Positions 34,305 to 42,084 of a stretch of 44,902 bases of DNA are shown here, piece by piece. Position 1 is the stretch's first letter. Each line of letters opens with the position of its first letter. The notes under the pieces were generated by a model, which did not search any database, was not told where the DNA came from, and saw only the letters and a program-made list of their open reading frames with translations. A program made the translations under genes and the position numbers. Source of the stretch: an uncultured Duncaniella sp. (GTDB taxonomy: Bacteria; Bacteroidota; Bacteroidia; Bacteroidales; Muribaculaceae); the NCBI GenBank assembly GCA_910586305.1, contig CAJUGS010000028.1:1-44902 (forward strand), in the 5' to 3' direction.

Positions 34305-34345
34305 ATCCCGTTCTTCTCAATTGAAAAGAATGGGATTATTTTTTT
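34305..34345 (+). terminator. attenuator terminator upstream of pheA
   Basis: ATCCCGTTCTT (34305-34315) pairs with AAGAATGGGAT (34326-34336) with one G-U pair, followed by a T-rich run (34337-34345) with a single A. It lies inside the predicted leader, 8 bases before the pheA ATG. It is therefore a regulated premature terminator rather than the end of a gene. Confidence 0.8.
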
Positions 34346-34352
34346 ATAAAAG

Positions 34353-35204
34353 ATGCAGACGAAAAAGATAACCATACAAGGAGTGTCAGGATGTTATCAT
34401 GACGCAGCCGCTCATCTATATTTTTCAGGAGATGATATCGAGACCATCCCATGTGCGTCTTTCCCGGCTATGTTCGAGACCTTGTCCACCGATGCATCTC
34501 TGCTTGGCATAGTGGCGATTGAGAATACTATCGCCGGTTCGCTTCTACAGAATCACGAGCTACTCCGTCAAAGTTCGTTGCGCATCATTGGCGAGTTGAA
34601 GATGAGAATATCTCACGTGTTGTGTGCTCTTCCCGGACAGACGATTGAGTCCCTTTACGAGGTTAATTCCCATCCCATGGCTCTCATGCAGTGTGAACAG
34701 TATCTTCGTCGTCATCCTAACTTGAAGATAGTTGAAAAGTTTGATACCGCCGGGAGTGCCATGGAGATAGCCGAGGAATCACTCACGGGTCATGCCGCAG
34801 TGTGTGGCGAGTATGCAGCCGAGCGATACAATCTTGAGATTCTGGCACGTGGCATAGAGACTAATAAGCGCAATTTTACCCGATTCCTTATTCTTGCCGA
34901 CCCTCTTGTGGCTGCAGAATGTGGCCCGGGCGAGAAGGAAATAGACAAGGCCTCAATTGTATTCACTCTTCCTCACACCAACGGGGCTTTGTCAAAAATT
35001 CTTGCGATTTTGTCGTTCTACGACATAAATCTTTCTAAAATACAGTCTACTCCTATTGTGGGACGTGAATGGGAATACCGTTTTTATGTTGATCTCACGT
35101 TCGACTCCCTTGTGCGTTATCGCCAGGCTCTTGAAGCTGTCCGTCCATTGTGCCGAGATATGTCGGTTCTCGGAGAGTACGCTGAAGCAAAAATAACATA
35201 TTGA
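34353..35204 (+). CDS. pheA: prephenate dehydratase
   Basis: Converts prephenate to phenylpyruvate in phenylalanine synthesis. The protein is 283 residues with no fused chorismate mutase. The catalytic domain (about 1-185) includes IQGVSGCYHDAAAHLYF, LGIVAIENTIAGSLLQNHELL and ISHVLCALPGQTIESLYEVNSHPMAL, and ends with the TRF motif in RNFTRFLIL. An ACT domain (about 198-283) with IVFTLPHTNGALSKILAILSFYDINLSKIQS would bind Phe for feedback inhibition. This GAL-type binding loop is present, although the usual ESRP sequence is replaced by QSTPIVGREWEY. It is the first gene after the attenuator. Confidence 0.95.
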   Translation: MQTKKITIQGVSGCYHDAAAHLYFSGDDIETIPCASFPAMFETLSTDASLLGIVAIENTIAGSLLQNHELLRQSSLRIIGELKMRISHVLCALPGQTIESLYEVNSHPMALMQCEQYLRRHPNLKIVEKFDTAGSAMEIAEESLTGHAAVCGEYAAERYNLEILARGIETNKRNFTRFLILADPLVAAECGPGEKEIDKASIVFTLPHTNGALSKILAILSFYDINLSKIQSTPIVGREWEYRFYVDLTFDSLVRYRQALEAVRPLCRDMSVLGEYAEAKITY

Positions 35205-35216
35205 AGATTTGCATCT

Positions 35217-36392
35217 ATGACTAAAACGATTCAACCCTCCATTAGGGTACAAAATATAAAGGAGTATTATTTCTCCACCAAACTTAAGGAGATTGCAGCC
35301 ATGAAGGCCGCCGGTGCCGATATTGTCTCGCTTGGAATTGGTGGCCCCGATCTGCCGCCCCACGATGAGGTGATTGAAACAATGTCTGCTGCTATACACG
35401 ATCCGTCCAACCATGGCTATCAGACCCATATCGGTATTCCAGAACTTCGTGATGCATTTGCATCGTGGTATAGTCGATGGTATGGTGTCAAGCTTAATGC
35501 TGCATCTGAAGTACAGCCGTTGATTGGTTCTAAGGAAGGTGTTACCCATATTTCTCTTGCCTTTCTTAATCCAGGCGATAAGGTCCTTGTCCCCAATCCT
35601 GGCTATCCTACTTATTCCTCCATATCCCGTATGGCAGGAGGCGAGGTGGTCTACTATGATCTTCTCGAAGATAATGATTGGCAGCCCGATTTCGAGGCTC
35701 TTGAATCTATGCCTCTTGACAATGTAAAACTTATGTGGCTCAACTACCCCAATATGCCAACCGGCGCACGAGCAAAACGGGAGACTTTTGAGAAAGTGGT
35801 TGAGTTTGGACGGCGTCACGGCATAGTCATTGTCCACGATAATCCGTATTCGTTTATTCTAAATCCCGAGCCTCAGAGCATTATGTCGGTTCCTGGAGCA
35901 AAGGATATAGCTATTGAACTTAACTCCTTGAGCAAAAGTCATAATATGCCGGGATGGCGTGTTGGTGTTGCTGTCTCAAATCCGGAGTTTCTGTCATGGA
36001 TTCTAAGAATCAAAAGCAATATTGATTCCGGTCAGTTCAAGCCCCTCATGCTTGCTGCTGCCAAGGCTCTTGAAGCAGGTCCTGAATGGCACAAGTCATT
36101 GAACGAGGCCTATGCTTCCCGAAGAATAATCGCGGGGAAGGTCATGGAGGCTCTTGGATGTGAGTTTGATTCGCAACAGGCAGGACTGTTTCTATGGGGG
36201 CGTATCAAGGACGAGAGTATTTCTTCCATTGATCTGGCCGACAAGGTGCTCCAGGAGGCTCATGTTTTCATCACCCCAGGTTTTATTTTTGGATCTAACG
36301 GCAAACGATATATCCGCATATCTCTATGTGCCCCTGAAGATAAGCTTACAGAGGCTCTAAACCGAATCAACAAATTGAATAAAAGCAAGTAA
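35217..36392 (+). CDS. pyridoxal-phosphate aminotransferase class I/II (aromatic/prephenate type by context)
   Basis: A fold type I aminotransferase of 391 residues. Visible blocks are SLGIGGPDLPPHDEVIETM, YQTHIGIPELRDAFASWY, GSKEGVTHISLAFLNPGDKVLVPNPGYPTY (split as GSKEGVTH and VPNPGYPTY), the cofactor-binding LNYPNMPTGA and IVHDNPYSF, and the Schiff-base lysine in ELNSLSKSHNMPGWRVG. An arginine near the C-terminus (RYIRISLCAPEDKL) would bind the carboxylate. Its place between pheA and the DAHP synthase/chorismate mutase implies that it aminates phenylpyruvate, hydroxyphenylpyruvate or prephenate. It resembles LL-diaminopimelate and aspartate aminotransferases in sequence, so the exact substrate is inferred. 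Confidence 0.9.
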   Translation: MTKTIQPSIRVQNIKEYYFSTKLKEIAAMKAAGADIVSLGIGGPDLPPHDEVIETMSAAIHDPSNHGYQTHIGIPELRDAFASWYSRWYGVKLNAASEVQPLIGSKEGVTHISLAFLNPGDKVLVPNPGYPTYSSISRMAGGEVVYYDLLEDNDWQPDFEALESMPLDNVKLMWLNYPNMPTGARAKRETFEKVVEFGRRHGIVIVHDNPYSFILNPEPQSIMSVPGAKDIAIELNSLSKSHNMPGWRVGVAVSNPEFLSWILRIKSNIDSGQFKPLMLAAAKALEAGPEWHKSLNEAYASRRIIAGKVMEALGCEFDSQQAGLFLWGRIKDESISSIDLADKVLQEAHVFITPGFIFGSNGKRYIRISLCAPEDKLTEALNRINKLNKSK

Positions 36393-36394
36393 TC

Positions 36395-37462
36395 ATGGAT
36401 AATATTCAACCTCTGGCTATAGACGGCAACAATCTCGACCGTCCCATTATAATTTCAGGGCCTTGCAGTGCCGAAACCGAGGAACAGGTCCTTGAGACGG
36501 CGCGAGGACTTGCCCGCGCGGGAGTGAAAGTGTATCGTGCCGGAATATGGAAACCGCGTACAAAACCGGGTGGCTTCGAGGGGGTCGGTGTTCCCGGACT
36601 CGCATGGCTCAACAAAGTCAAGGAGGAGACCGGAATGAAGGTTGCGACTGAGGTCGCCAACCGTGGACACGTGGAGGCTGCATTAGAATATGGCGTTGAC
36701 CTTCTGTGGGTTGGTGCCAGAACATCTGCCAATCCGTTTGCCATGCAGGAGATTGCCGACGTGTTGCGTGAAGCCGGAAAGGATATCCCCGTGCTTGTTA
36801 AGAACCCTGTCAATCCCGATCTCGAATTGTGGATTGGAGCGTTAGAACGTCTCTACAATGCAGGTATCACTCGCCTTGGCGTTATTCATCGCGGATTCTC
36901 CACCTATGGAAAACAGCTCTATCGTAACCATCCTCAATGGCGCATTCCTCTTGAGCTCCGCATTCGTTATCCCCATCTTCCAATCATCTGTGATCCGAGC
37001 CACATCGGTGGCAAACGCGAGCTTATAGCCTCTCTATCTCAGCAGGCTCTTGACATGGGATTCGATGGACTTATTATTGAGAGTCACTGTGATCCTGACT
37101 GTGCGTGGAGTGACAAGAACCAGCAGATTACACCTGAGGTACTTAGTGTCATACTGGATAATCTCGTCTTCCGTGATGCTCCGGTGCCTACGGACAGTCT
37201 CGTGCATCTGCGCCGACAGATTGACCAGCTTGACAACGAACTCCTTGAAGTGCTCGGAAAGCGAATGAACGTTTCGCGTGAGATCGGTGCCTATAAGAGA
37301 GACCACAATATGCCGGTGGTACAGGCCACAAGATATGGCGACATCATGACATCTCGTATCCTTGCTGCAAAGTCGATGGGAATGAGTGAAGATTTTATGA
37401 GGCAGATATTCTCCTCTATTCATGAGGAGTCGGTAAGAATCCAGGTAGACTTGAACAAATGA
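36395..37462 (+). CDS. bifunctional DAHP synthase / chorismate mutase
   Basis: A fusion of the first step of the shikimate pathway with the branch-point enzyme to Phe and Tyr, 355 residues. The N-terminal 260 residues are a type I-beta (KDO8P-like) DAHP synthase: RPIIISGPCSAETEEQVLETA, RAGIWKPRTKPGGFEGVG, LLWVGARTSANPFAMQEIAD, VKNPVNPDLELWIGALERL, CDPSHIGGKRE and LIIESHCDPDCAWSDKNQQIT. The C-terminal 90 residues are an AroQ chorismate mutase: LVHLRRQIDQLDNELLEVLGKRM, then REIGAYKRDHNMPVVQATRYGDI. In such fusions the mutase domain often serves as the sensor for prephenate feedback. It lies 2 bases after the aminotransferase and overlaps tyrA by 4. Confidence 0.94.
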   Translation: MDNIQPLAIDGNNLDRPIIISGPCSAETEEQVLETARGLARAGVKVYRAGIWKPRTKPGGFEGVGVPGLAWLNKVKEETGMKVATEVANRGHVEAALEYGVDLLWVGARTSANPFAMQEIADVLREAGKDIPVLVKNPVNPDLELWIGALERLYNAGITRLGVIHRGFSTYGKQLYRNHPQWRIPLELRIRYPHLPIICDPSHIGGKRELIASLSQQALDMGFDGLIIESHCDPDCAWSDKNQQITPEVLSVILDNLVFRDAPVPTDSLVHLRRQIDQLDNELLEVLGKRMNVSREIGAYKRDHNMPVVQATRYGDIMTSRILAAKSMGMSEDFMRQIFSSIHEESVRIQVDLNK

Positions 37463-38232
37463 AAATTCTGATTCTCGGAGCCGGAAAGATGGGATCGTTT
37501 TTCTGTGATCTCCTATCCTTTGACCATGACGTTGCTGTCTATGATCCGGATCCTCGTCGGCTGCGTTTCACATTCAACGCCATGAGGCTTTCATCGGTTG
37601 AAGAAATCTCCGATTTTGAGCCTCAACTCGTCATAAATGCTGCTACGGTTAAATATACGATAGATGCGTTCAGAAGCATTCTTGGTGTAATACCGTCGAC
37701 AACCATACTCAGCGACATCGCTTCGGTGAAGACCGGACTTCCGGAGTTTTATGCTGAGTGCGGACATCCGTATGTAAGTACTCACCCTATGTTCGGCCCC
37801 ACTTTTGCTTCTTTGGCAAACCTTGCTAATGAAAATGCAATAATCATTACCGAGGGGGACCATCTTGGACGTGTGTTTTTCCGCGACATATATTCTCGGC
37901 TTGGTCTTAACATTGTGGAATACAGTTTCAAAGAACATGACGAGACGATTGCCTATTCTCTTTCTATCCCTTTTGCGGCAACTCTTGCTTTTGCCGGAGT
38001 TATGAAGCATCAGGAGGCTCCCGGCACTACTTTTAAACGCCATATGCAGATTGCCAAAGGGCTCATGGGAGAGGATGATTATCTTGTTTCAGAGATATTG
38101 TTCAACCCCAATACGCCCGGACAGCTGGCCAAGATACAGGTCCAGATGTCACGGCTTCAAGACATAGTGGAGCGCCGTGACTCTGTTGCGATGAAGGCTT
38201 TTCTTGCTGAAGTGAGAGAAAACATAAGGTGA
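37459..38232 (+). CDS. tyrA: prephenate dehydrogenase
   Basis: Oxidises and decarboxylates prephenate to 4-hydroxyphenylpyruvate in tyrosine synthesis. It has 257 residues. The NAD(P)-binding glycine loop is at the very start: MKILILGAGKMGSFF, with GxGxxG at residues 7-12. An acidic residue follows the second strand (DHDVAVYDPDPRR), which favours NAD. The catalytic-region block STHPMFGPTFASLANL, with the conserved His-Pro-Met-Phe-Gly-Pro, is clear. There is no ACT domain. The ATG overlaps the stop of the preceding gene, so it is coupled to it. It is the final gene of the operon. Confidence 0.94.
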   Translation: MKILILGAGKMGSFFCDLLSFDHDVAVYDPDPRRLRFTFNAMRLSSVEEISDFEPQLVINAATVKYTIDAFRSILGVIPSTTILSDIASVKTGLPEFYAECGHPYVSTHPMFGPTFASLANLANENAIIITEGDHLGRVFFRDIYSRLGLNIVEYSFKEHDETIAYSLSIPFAATLAFAGVMKHQEAPGTTFKRHMQIAKGLMGEDDYLVSEILFNPNTPGQLAKIQVQMSRLQDIVERRDSVAMKAFLAEVRENIR

Positions 38233-38240
38233 TTTTTCTC

Positions 38241-38296
38241 TAACACATATGACAAAGAGCCGCGTCTTTTGACACGGCTCTTTGTCATATGTGTTA
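38241..38296. terminator. bidirectional terminator between tyrA and the pullulanase gene
   Basis: Perfect 22-base arms (38241-38262 and 38275-38296), with a short inner GTC-TTTT-GAC stem. It begins 8 bases after tyrA and lies 12 bases beyond the convergent pullulanase stop. Confidence 0.85.
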
Positions 38297-38308
38297 ATTA
38301 ATTTTGTA

Positions 38309-40303
38309 CTACTTCACTCTTCCGAGGATGAGAGCTGAGCGGGGAGCCACGATGAGGTTTCCACCCTTGGATTGACCGAGGCCATCGGCATTCAGTTTGC
38401 CATCTTCGGCTATAACAGTCCAGTTCCCTTTGGCAACTTTTACAGTTCGAGGGCTCGATGAACCGTTGAATATCAATTTGATATCCTTGAATTCGTCGCC
38501 GTTGGCATGATCTGTAATGGTGTAGGATATAAGTCCTGGCTCTGTTTTGTCAAATTTGATGTGCTTTGCCACTTCTTCGGCTGTTGTCATACGGAAGGCT
38601 GGATGAGCTTTACGGAACTTGATGAGTTGACGGTAGTATTCGTATTGTTCTGCGTTCTGATGGCGGAGGTTCCAGTCTATTGCGTTGATGGAGTCAGGAG
38701 ACTTATAGGAGTTGTGTACGCCCTTTTTGTCACGGAAGATTTCTTCGCCTGTGAACATGAACGGTGTTCCCTGTGAGGTGAATACTATGGTCTGAGCCAG
38801 ACGAGCTGCTCTTTTCCTGTCGGCATCGGTTGCTTCTGGCATGGATTTGCGGAGTTTGTCAGTGAGCATTAAGTCATCGTGACAAGAAACATAGTTGACG
38901 ATTTGTGTAGGCGCGGCTGCATAAGGAAATTTCGAGTTGTTTCCTTTTTTATAGTCAACCTGTGGATGTGATGTGGCTCCCACGATACCTATTTTCACGG
39001 TTTCTTCCAATCCTTTTTTCCCTGTGGCGAAACCACGATCGGCAGCATCGGAATAGTGTCCTTTGATGGCATCACGTATGTCGTCGGAGAATACTGCTAC
39101 TCCTGGCATCTTTGCGACATTCTCCTTCAGTGCGCGCTGTTCGACAGGGAGGGGCGAGTCTCCTGCTGTCCAGCCTTCACCATAGATGAAAATGTTCGGG
39201 TTGATTTTTTTCAGTTCCTCGGCCACTCGGTTCATGGTCTCGATGTCATGTATGGCCATGAGGTCAAAGCGGAAACCGTCAATATGATACTCCTTTGCCC
39301 AGTATTTTACCGAGTTGACTATGAAGTCGCCCATTTGGCGGCGTTCGGACGCTGTCTCGTTGCCACATCCCGATGCATCGCTATACGATCCGTCTGGACG
39401 GTGGCGGTAGTAGTAGCCGGGGGCAGTGAGTGAGAAGTTTGAATCGTCATTGTCGGCTGTGTGGTTGTATACTACGTCCATAATCACTCCTATACCGTTG
39501 TCATGGAGCGATTTTATCATTTCCTTCATCTCGCGGACACGCACCGTTGGATCCGATGGATTTGTGGAGTAGGAGCCTTCGGGCGAATTGTAGTTTAGCG
39601 GGTCATAACCCCAGTTGTACTGGTTTAGCTGGAGGTTTGTCTCATCTACGCTGTTATAATCGTAAGATGGGAGTATGTGTACGTGTGTCACACCGAGATC
39701 TTTCAGATGGTCTATGCCTGTGGACTCTCCTTCCGGATTGGTTGTGCCATGCTCGGTGAGGGCTATGAATTTGCCCTTGTTGGCTATTCCGGATGAAGGA
39801 TGTTCTGAAAAGTCTCGGTGGTGCATCTCGTAGATTATCGCATCAGTTATGTGTTTGATTGCAGGTCCTTTGTCGTTTTCCCATCCCGATGGATTCGTTT
39901 TGGAGAAGTCGATGATTGCGGCACGTTCTCCGTTGGCGCCGACAGCCTTGGCCCAAACACCGGGTGTCTCTTTGAGCCATTTCCCTCCCTGCTTGATACG
40001 GAAGGTGTAGAATTTACCATAAAGTTTTTCGGGCATTGATGCTGCCCACGTCCCGTTTTCGGCCTTGGTCATTTTTATCGTCTTTTCCGGTGACGAATTT
40101 CTGCCGGTAGGATAGACATAGAGTTCAACTTCTTCTGCTTCCGGTGACCATAGTCGCCATCGGGTCCCGACATTGTCGACAGTGAGTTCAAGATCATCTC
40201 CATTGTAGACCGGATAATTGAGAAACTTCGAGTCGGGGTTTTCTGCCATTGCTTCTACGTTGCAGCAAAGTGCGATACTTGCCAAAACTGGTAGGATTTT
40301 CAT
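38309..40303 (-). CDS. pulA: exported type I pullulanase (GH13)
   Basis: Hydrolyses alpha-1,6 branches of pullulan, starch or glycogen. The protein is 664 residues with a signal peptide (MKILPVLASIALCCNVEAMA), so it is periplasmic or secreted. A short N-terminal CBM48-like domain (GTRWRLWSPEAEEVELYVYPTG, about 46-67) precedes the catalytic barrel. The type I pullulanase mark YNWGYDP is at 229-235. The GH13 sites are DVVYNH (276-281), nucleophile D347 in GFRFD, acid/base E376 in YGEGW, and the third aspartate in SCHDD (476/477). The open frame extends 53 codons further upstream, but the ATG at 40303 is the only start that gives a signal peptide. It stands alone, not in a polysaccharide locus. 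Its products could feed malQ. Confidence 0.93.
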   Translation of the reverse strand: MKILPVLASIALCCNVEAMAENPDSKFLNYPVYNGDDLELTVDNVGTRWRLWSPEAEEVELYVYPTGRNSSPEKTIKMTKAENGTWAASMPEKLYGKFYTFRIKQGGKWLKETPGVWAKAVGANGERAAIIDFSKTNPSGWENDKGPAIKHITDAIIYEMHHRDFSEHPSSGIANKGKFIALTEHGTTNPEGESTGIDHLKDLGVTHVHILPSYDYNSVDETNLQLNQYNWGYDPLNYNSPEGSYSTNPSDPTVRVREMKEMIKSLHDNGIGVIMDVVYNHTADNDDSNFSLTAPGYYYRHRPDGSYSDASGCGNETASERRQMGDFIVNSVKYWAKEYHIDGFRFDLMAIHDIETMNRVAEELKKINPNIFIYGEGWTAGDSPLPVEQRALKENVAKMPGVAVFSDDIRDAIKGHYSDAADRGFATGKKGLEETVKIGIVGATSHPQVDYKKGNNSKFPYAAAPTQIVNYVSCHDDLMLTDKLRKSMPEATDADRKRAARLAQTIVFTSQGTPFMFTGEEIFRDKKGVHNSYKSPDSINAIDWNLRHQNAEQYEYYRQLIKFRKAHPAFRMTTAEEVAKHIKFDKTEPGLISYTITDHANGDEFKDIKLIFNGSSSPRTVKVAKGNWTVIAEDGKLNADGLGQSKGGNLIVAPRSALILGRVK

Positions 40304-40405
40304 GCGTTTAGACTGATTTTTTGGAAAAGAAAAAAGTATGATGATAATGTATGTGCATATGGTTGGGAGAGATGAGGAGTCTCGTGGAGGGTGAGAGGTG
40401 TGTAT

Positions 40406-40443
40406 AATCCCTGTGCTCGCCACATTGAGCGAGCACAGGGATT
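40406..40443 (-). terminator. terminator of the surE-lipoprotein gene run
   Basis: Perfect 15-base arms (40406-40420 and 40429-40443) with an 8-base loop, 15 bases past the lipoprotein stop. It separates that transcript from the pullulanase gene. Confidence 0.75.
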
Positions 40444-40458
40444 GTATTGATTCGTATA

Positions 40459-41340
40459 TCAATCGACTTCGATTACGAGGAAGTCGGAGAGCTGCCAGAA
40501 CTTGGCGGGATTTGTGATTTTGATGACCTTCTGGCCGTCAACATCGACAATCTCATAAGAGTCTTTTGGCTGCGAAGTCATAATCTTGGCTTTCTTGCTG
40601 TGTGTTGCGATTTCGCTGAGGTTACGCTTGTCGCCGGTAGTGAAGTAGCTCATGTCGAAATCTCCCTTCATCACCTTGGTCTTGCGCAGGAATCCAGATT
40701 TGAGTATGTCTCGTTCCTTGAGTTCTTTGTTAGTGCCGATAGCATAGTAGCAGGCGTTGAGTTCACGGTCTGCGGCAAGAGCAGCTTCTTCAGCTGCGGT
40801 TTTGGCTGCGCGTTCGGCCTCTACGTTGGTCTTAAGAGAGTCTACGTCGGTATTAAGGCTCTTGACTGTTGAGGTGAGTTCCTCAATCTTTATGTTGGCT
40901 GATGCGAGTTGGTTGGTGAGAGTAGCTATTTCAGTGCTCTGTTCTGCTATCTGTGCCTTGAGATTGGATATGGTGCGTTTGAGAGTCGAAGATTCTCCTC
41001 CGGCTTTTTCGAGCTTTTTCTCAAGTTCTGCAAGACGTTCGCGACGCTCTTGCAGAGCTTGCTGGATAGCAATCATGTCGTTGCGTATCTGTTCTTTTCT
41101 CGAAGCAGTCTCATTGCCGAGGCCGCCCGGGGTGCTGATGATTTTCTCAAGATCTTTAATCTGGCTCATTCCGTCGGAGATGTCGTTGACAAGGACGAAT
41201 AGGCTGTCCTGTGTGGCGAGAGTCTCTGCGAGGTCCCCTTTGAGCTGCTCGTTCTGAGCTTCAGCATTGCGAAGCTTGTCGCCGTTACAAGCGGTGAGCA
41301 TTGCTGCCGTGATGATAGCGGCTGATGCTAATTTTTTCAT
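40459..41340 (-). CDS. coiled-coil lipoprotein (possibly Cbp1-like adhesin family)
   Basis: A protein of 293 residues with a lipoprotein signal (AAIITAAMLTAC, cysteine 18). From about residue 23 to 195 it is a long coiled coil rich in Glu, Lys, Leu and Ala with heptad spacing (ERRERLAELEKKLEKAGGESS, LKRTISNLKAQIAEQ, IKIEELTSTVKSLNTDVDSL). A small C-terminal domain (195-293) contains LKSGFLRKTKVMKGDFD, TSQPKDSYEIVDVDGQKVIKI and ITNPAKFWQLSDFLVIEVD. This last block resembles that of Bacteroides proteins annotated as Cbp1-type collagen-binding adhesins, but I recall this only loosely and a general envelope role is equally likely. It follows rsmI by 27 bases. Confidence 0.8.
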   Translation of the reverse strand: MKKLASAAIITAAMLTACNGDKLRNAEAQNEQLKGDLAETLATQDSLFVLVNDISDGMSQIKDLEKIISTPGGLGNETASRKEQIRNDMIAIQQALQERRERLAELEKKLEKAGGESSTLKRTISNLKAQIAEQSTEIATLTNQLASANIKIEELTSTVKSLNTDVDSLKTNVEAERAAKTAAEEAALAADRELNACYYAIGTNKELKERDILKSGFLRKTKVMKGDFDMSYFTTGDKRNLSEIATHSKKAKIMTSQPKDSYEIVDVDGQKVIKITNPAKFWQLSDFLVIEVD

Positions 41341-41367
41341 GAGTTTTTGTTGTTGAAGTATGAGGAT

Positions 41368-42078
41368 CTAATCTTTGTATTTGTTCTTATGTATTTTGGG
41401 GCCATCGGATGGAGTGGCGCCCAAAATGATAACAATTTCTCCCCGAGGATTGTTTTCATTGAAGAAATCTTTAATCTCGGCAAGAGTTCCTCTTACGGTG
41501 GTGTTGTAGACTTTTGATATTTCCCTCGACACTGATGCGGGGCGGTCAGGACCGCAGTAATCAATCAGTTCGCCCAGGGTTTTCACAAGACGAAGCGGTG
41601 ACTCGTATATGACGCTGGTACAGTCAGATGATGCTATTCTCTCAAGCCTTGTTTTTCTTCCTTTTTTGGGAGGGAGAAAGCCTTCAAACGTGAAACGGTC
41701 GGTGGGTAGTCCTGAGTTTACAAGAGCAGGGACGAAGGCGGTTGCACCGGGGAGTGTTTCGACCTCGGCTCCAGTGCGCCGGCATTCGCGTGTGAGCATG
41801 AATCCGGGGTCGGATATGCCCGGCGTGCCTGCGTCGGAAATAAGGGCTATATCTTCACCGGCAAGAATTCGTTCCACTATAGGGCGTGCTGTCTCATGCT
41901 CGTTGAATTTGTGGTGGCTTGCACATGGCGTGTCTATTCCGAAATGTCGTAAAAGGACGGAAGATGTCCGAGTGTCCTCGGCATAAATCTGAGAACACCG
42001 GCGCAAGACATCTATGGCACGCGGAGTCATATCTGCCATATTGCCAACAGGAGTAGGAACCACGTAAAGTTTACCCAT
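41368..42078 (-). CDS. rsmI: 16S rRNA (cytidine(1402)-2'-O)-methyltransferase RsmI
   Basis: Adds the 2'-O-methyl of m4Cm1402 in the decoding centre of the small ribosomal subunit. It has 236 residues. The tetrapyrrole-methylase-like fold is shown by GKLYVVPTPVGNMADMTPRAIDVL, then YAEDTRTSSVLLRHFGI, DIALISDAGTPGISDPGFML and ETLPGATAFVPALVNSGLPTDRFTFEGFLPPK (GLPTDRF and EGFLP are diagnostic). The usual length is about 280, so the C-terminal helical tail is shorter, as in many Bacteroidota. It lies between a Pro/Thr-rich protein (6-base gap) and a lipoprotein gene. Confidence 0.95.
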   Translation of the reverse strand: MGKLYVVPTPVGNMADMTPRAIDVLRRCSQIYAEDTRTSSVLLRHFGIDTPCASHHKFNEHETARPIVERILAGEDIALISDAGTPGISDPGFMLTRECRRTGAEVETLPGATAFVPALVNSGLPTDRFTFEGFLPPKKGRKTRLERIASSDCTSVIYESPLRLVKTLGELIDYCGPDRPASVSREISKVYNTTVRGTLAEIKDFFNENNPRGEIVIILGATPSDGPKIHKNKYKD

Positions 42079-42084
42079 CGATCT

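Noticed and set aside
34147..34352. A T-box or metabolite riboswitch before pheA
   Set aside because: There is no T-box sequence and no specifier loop. The aromatic-rich ORF and the complementary arms are explained by a leader peptide attenuator.
34992..35837. A 281-codon open frame on the minus strand
   Set aside because: It lies wholly opposite pheA and the aminotransferase gene, has no recognisable domain and no promoter, and is explained by codon use of the real genes.
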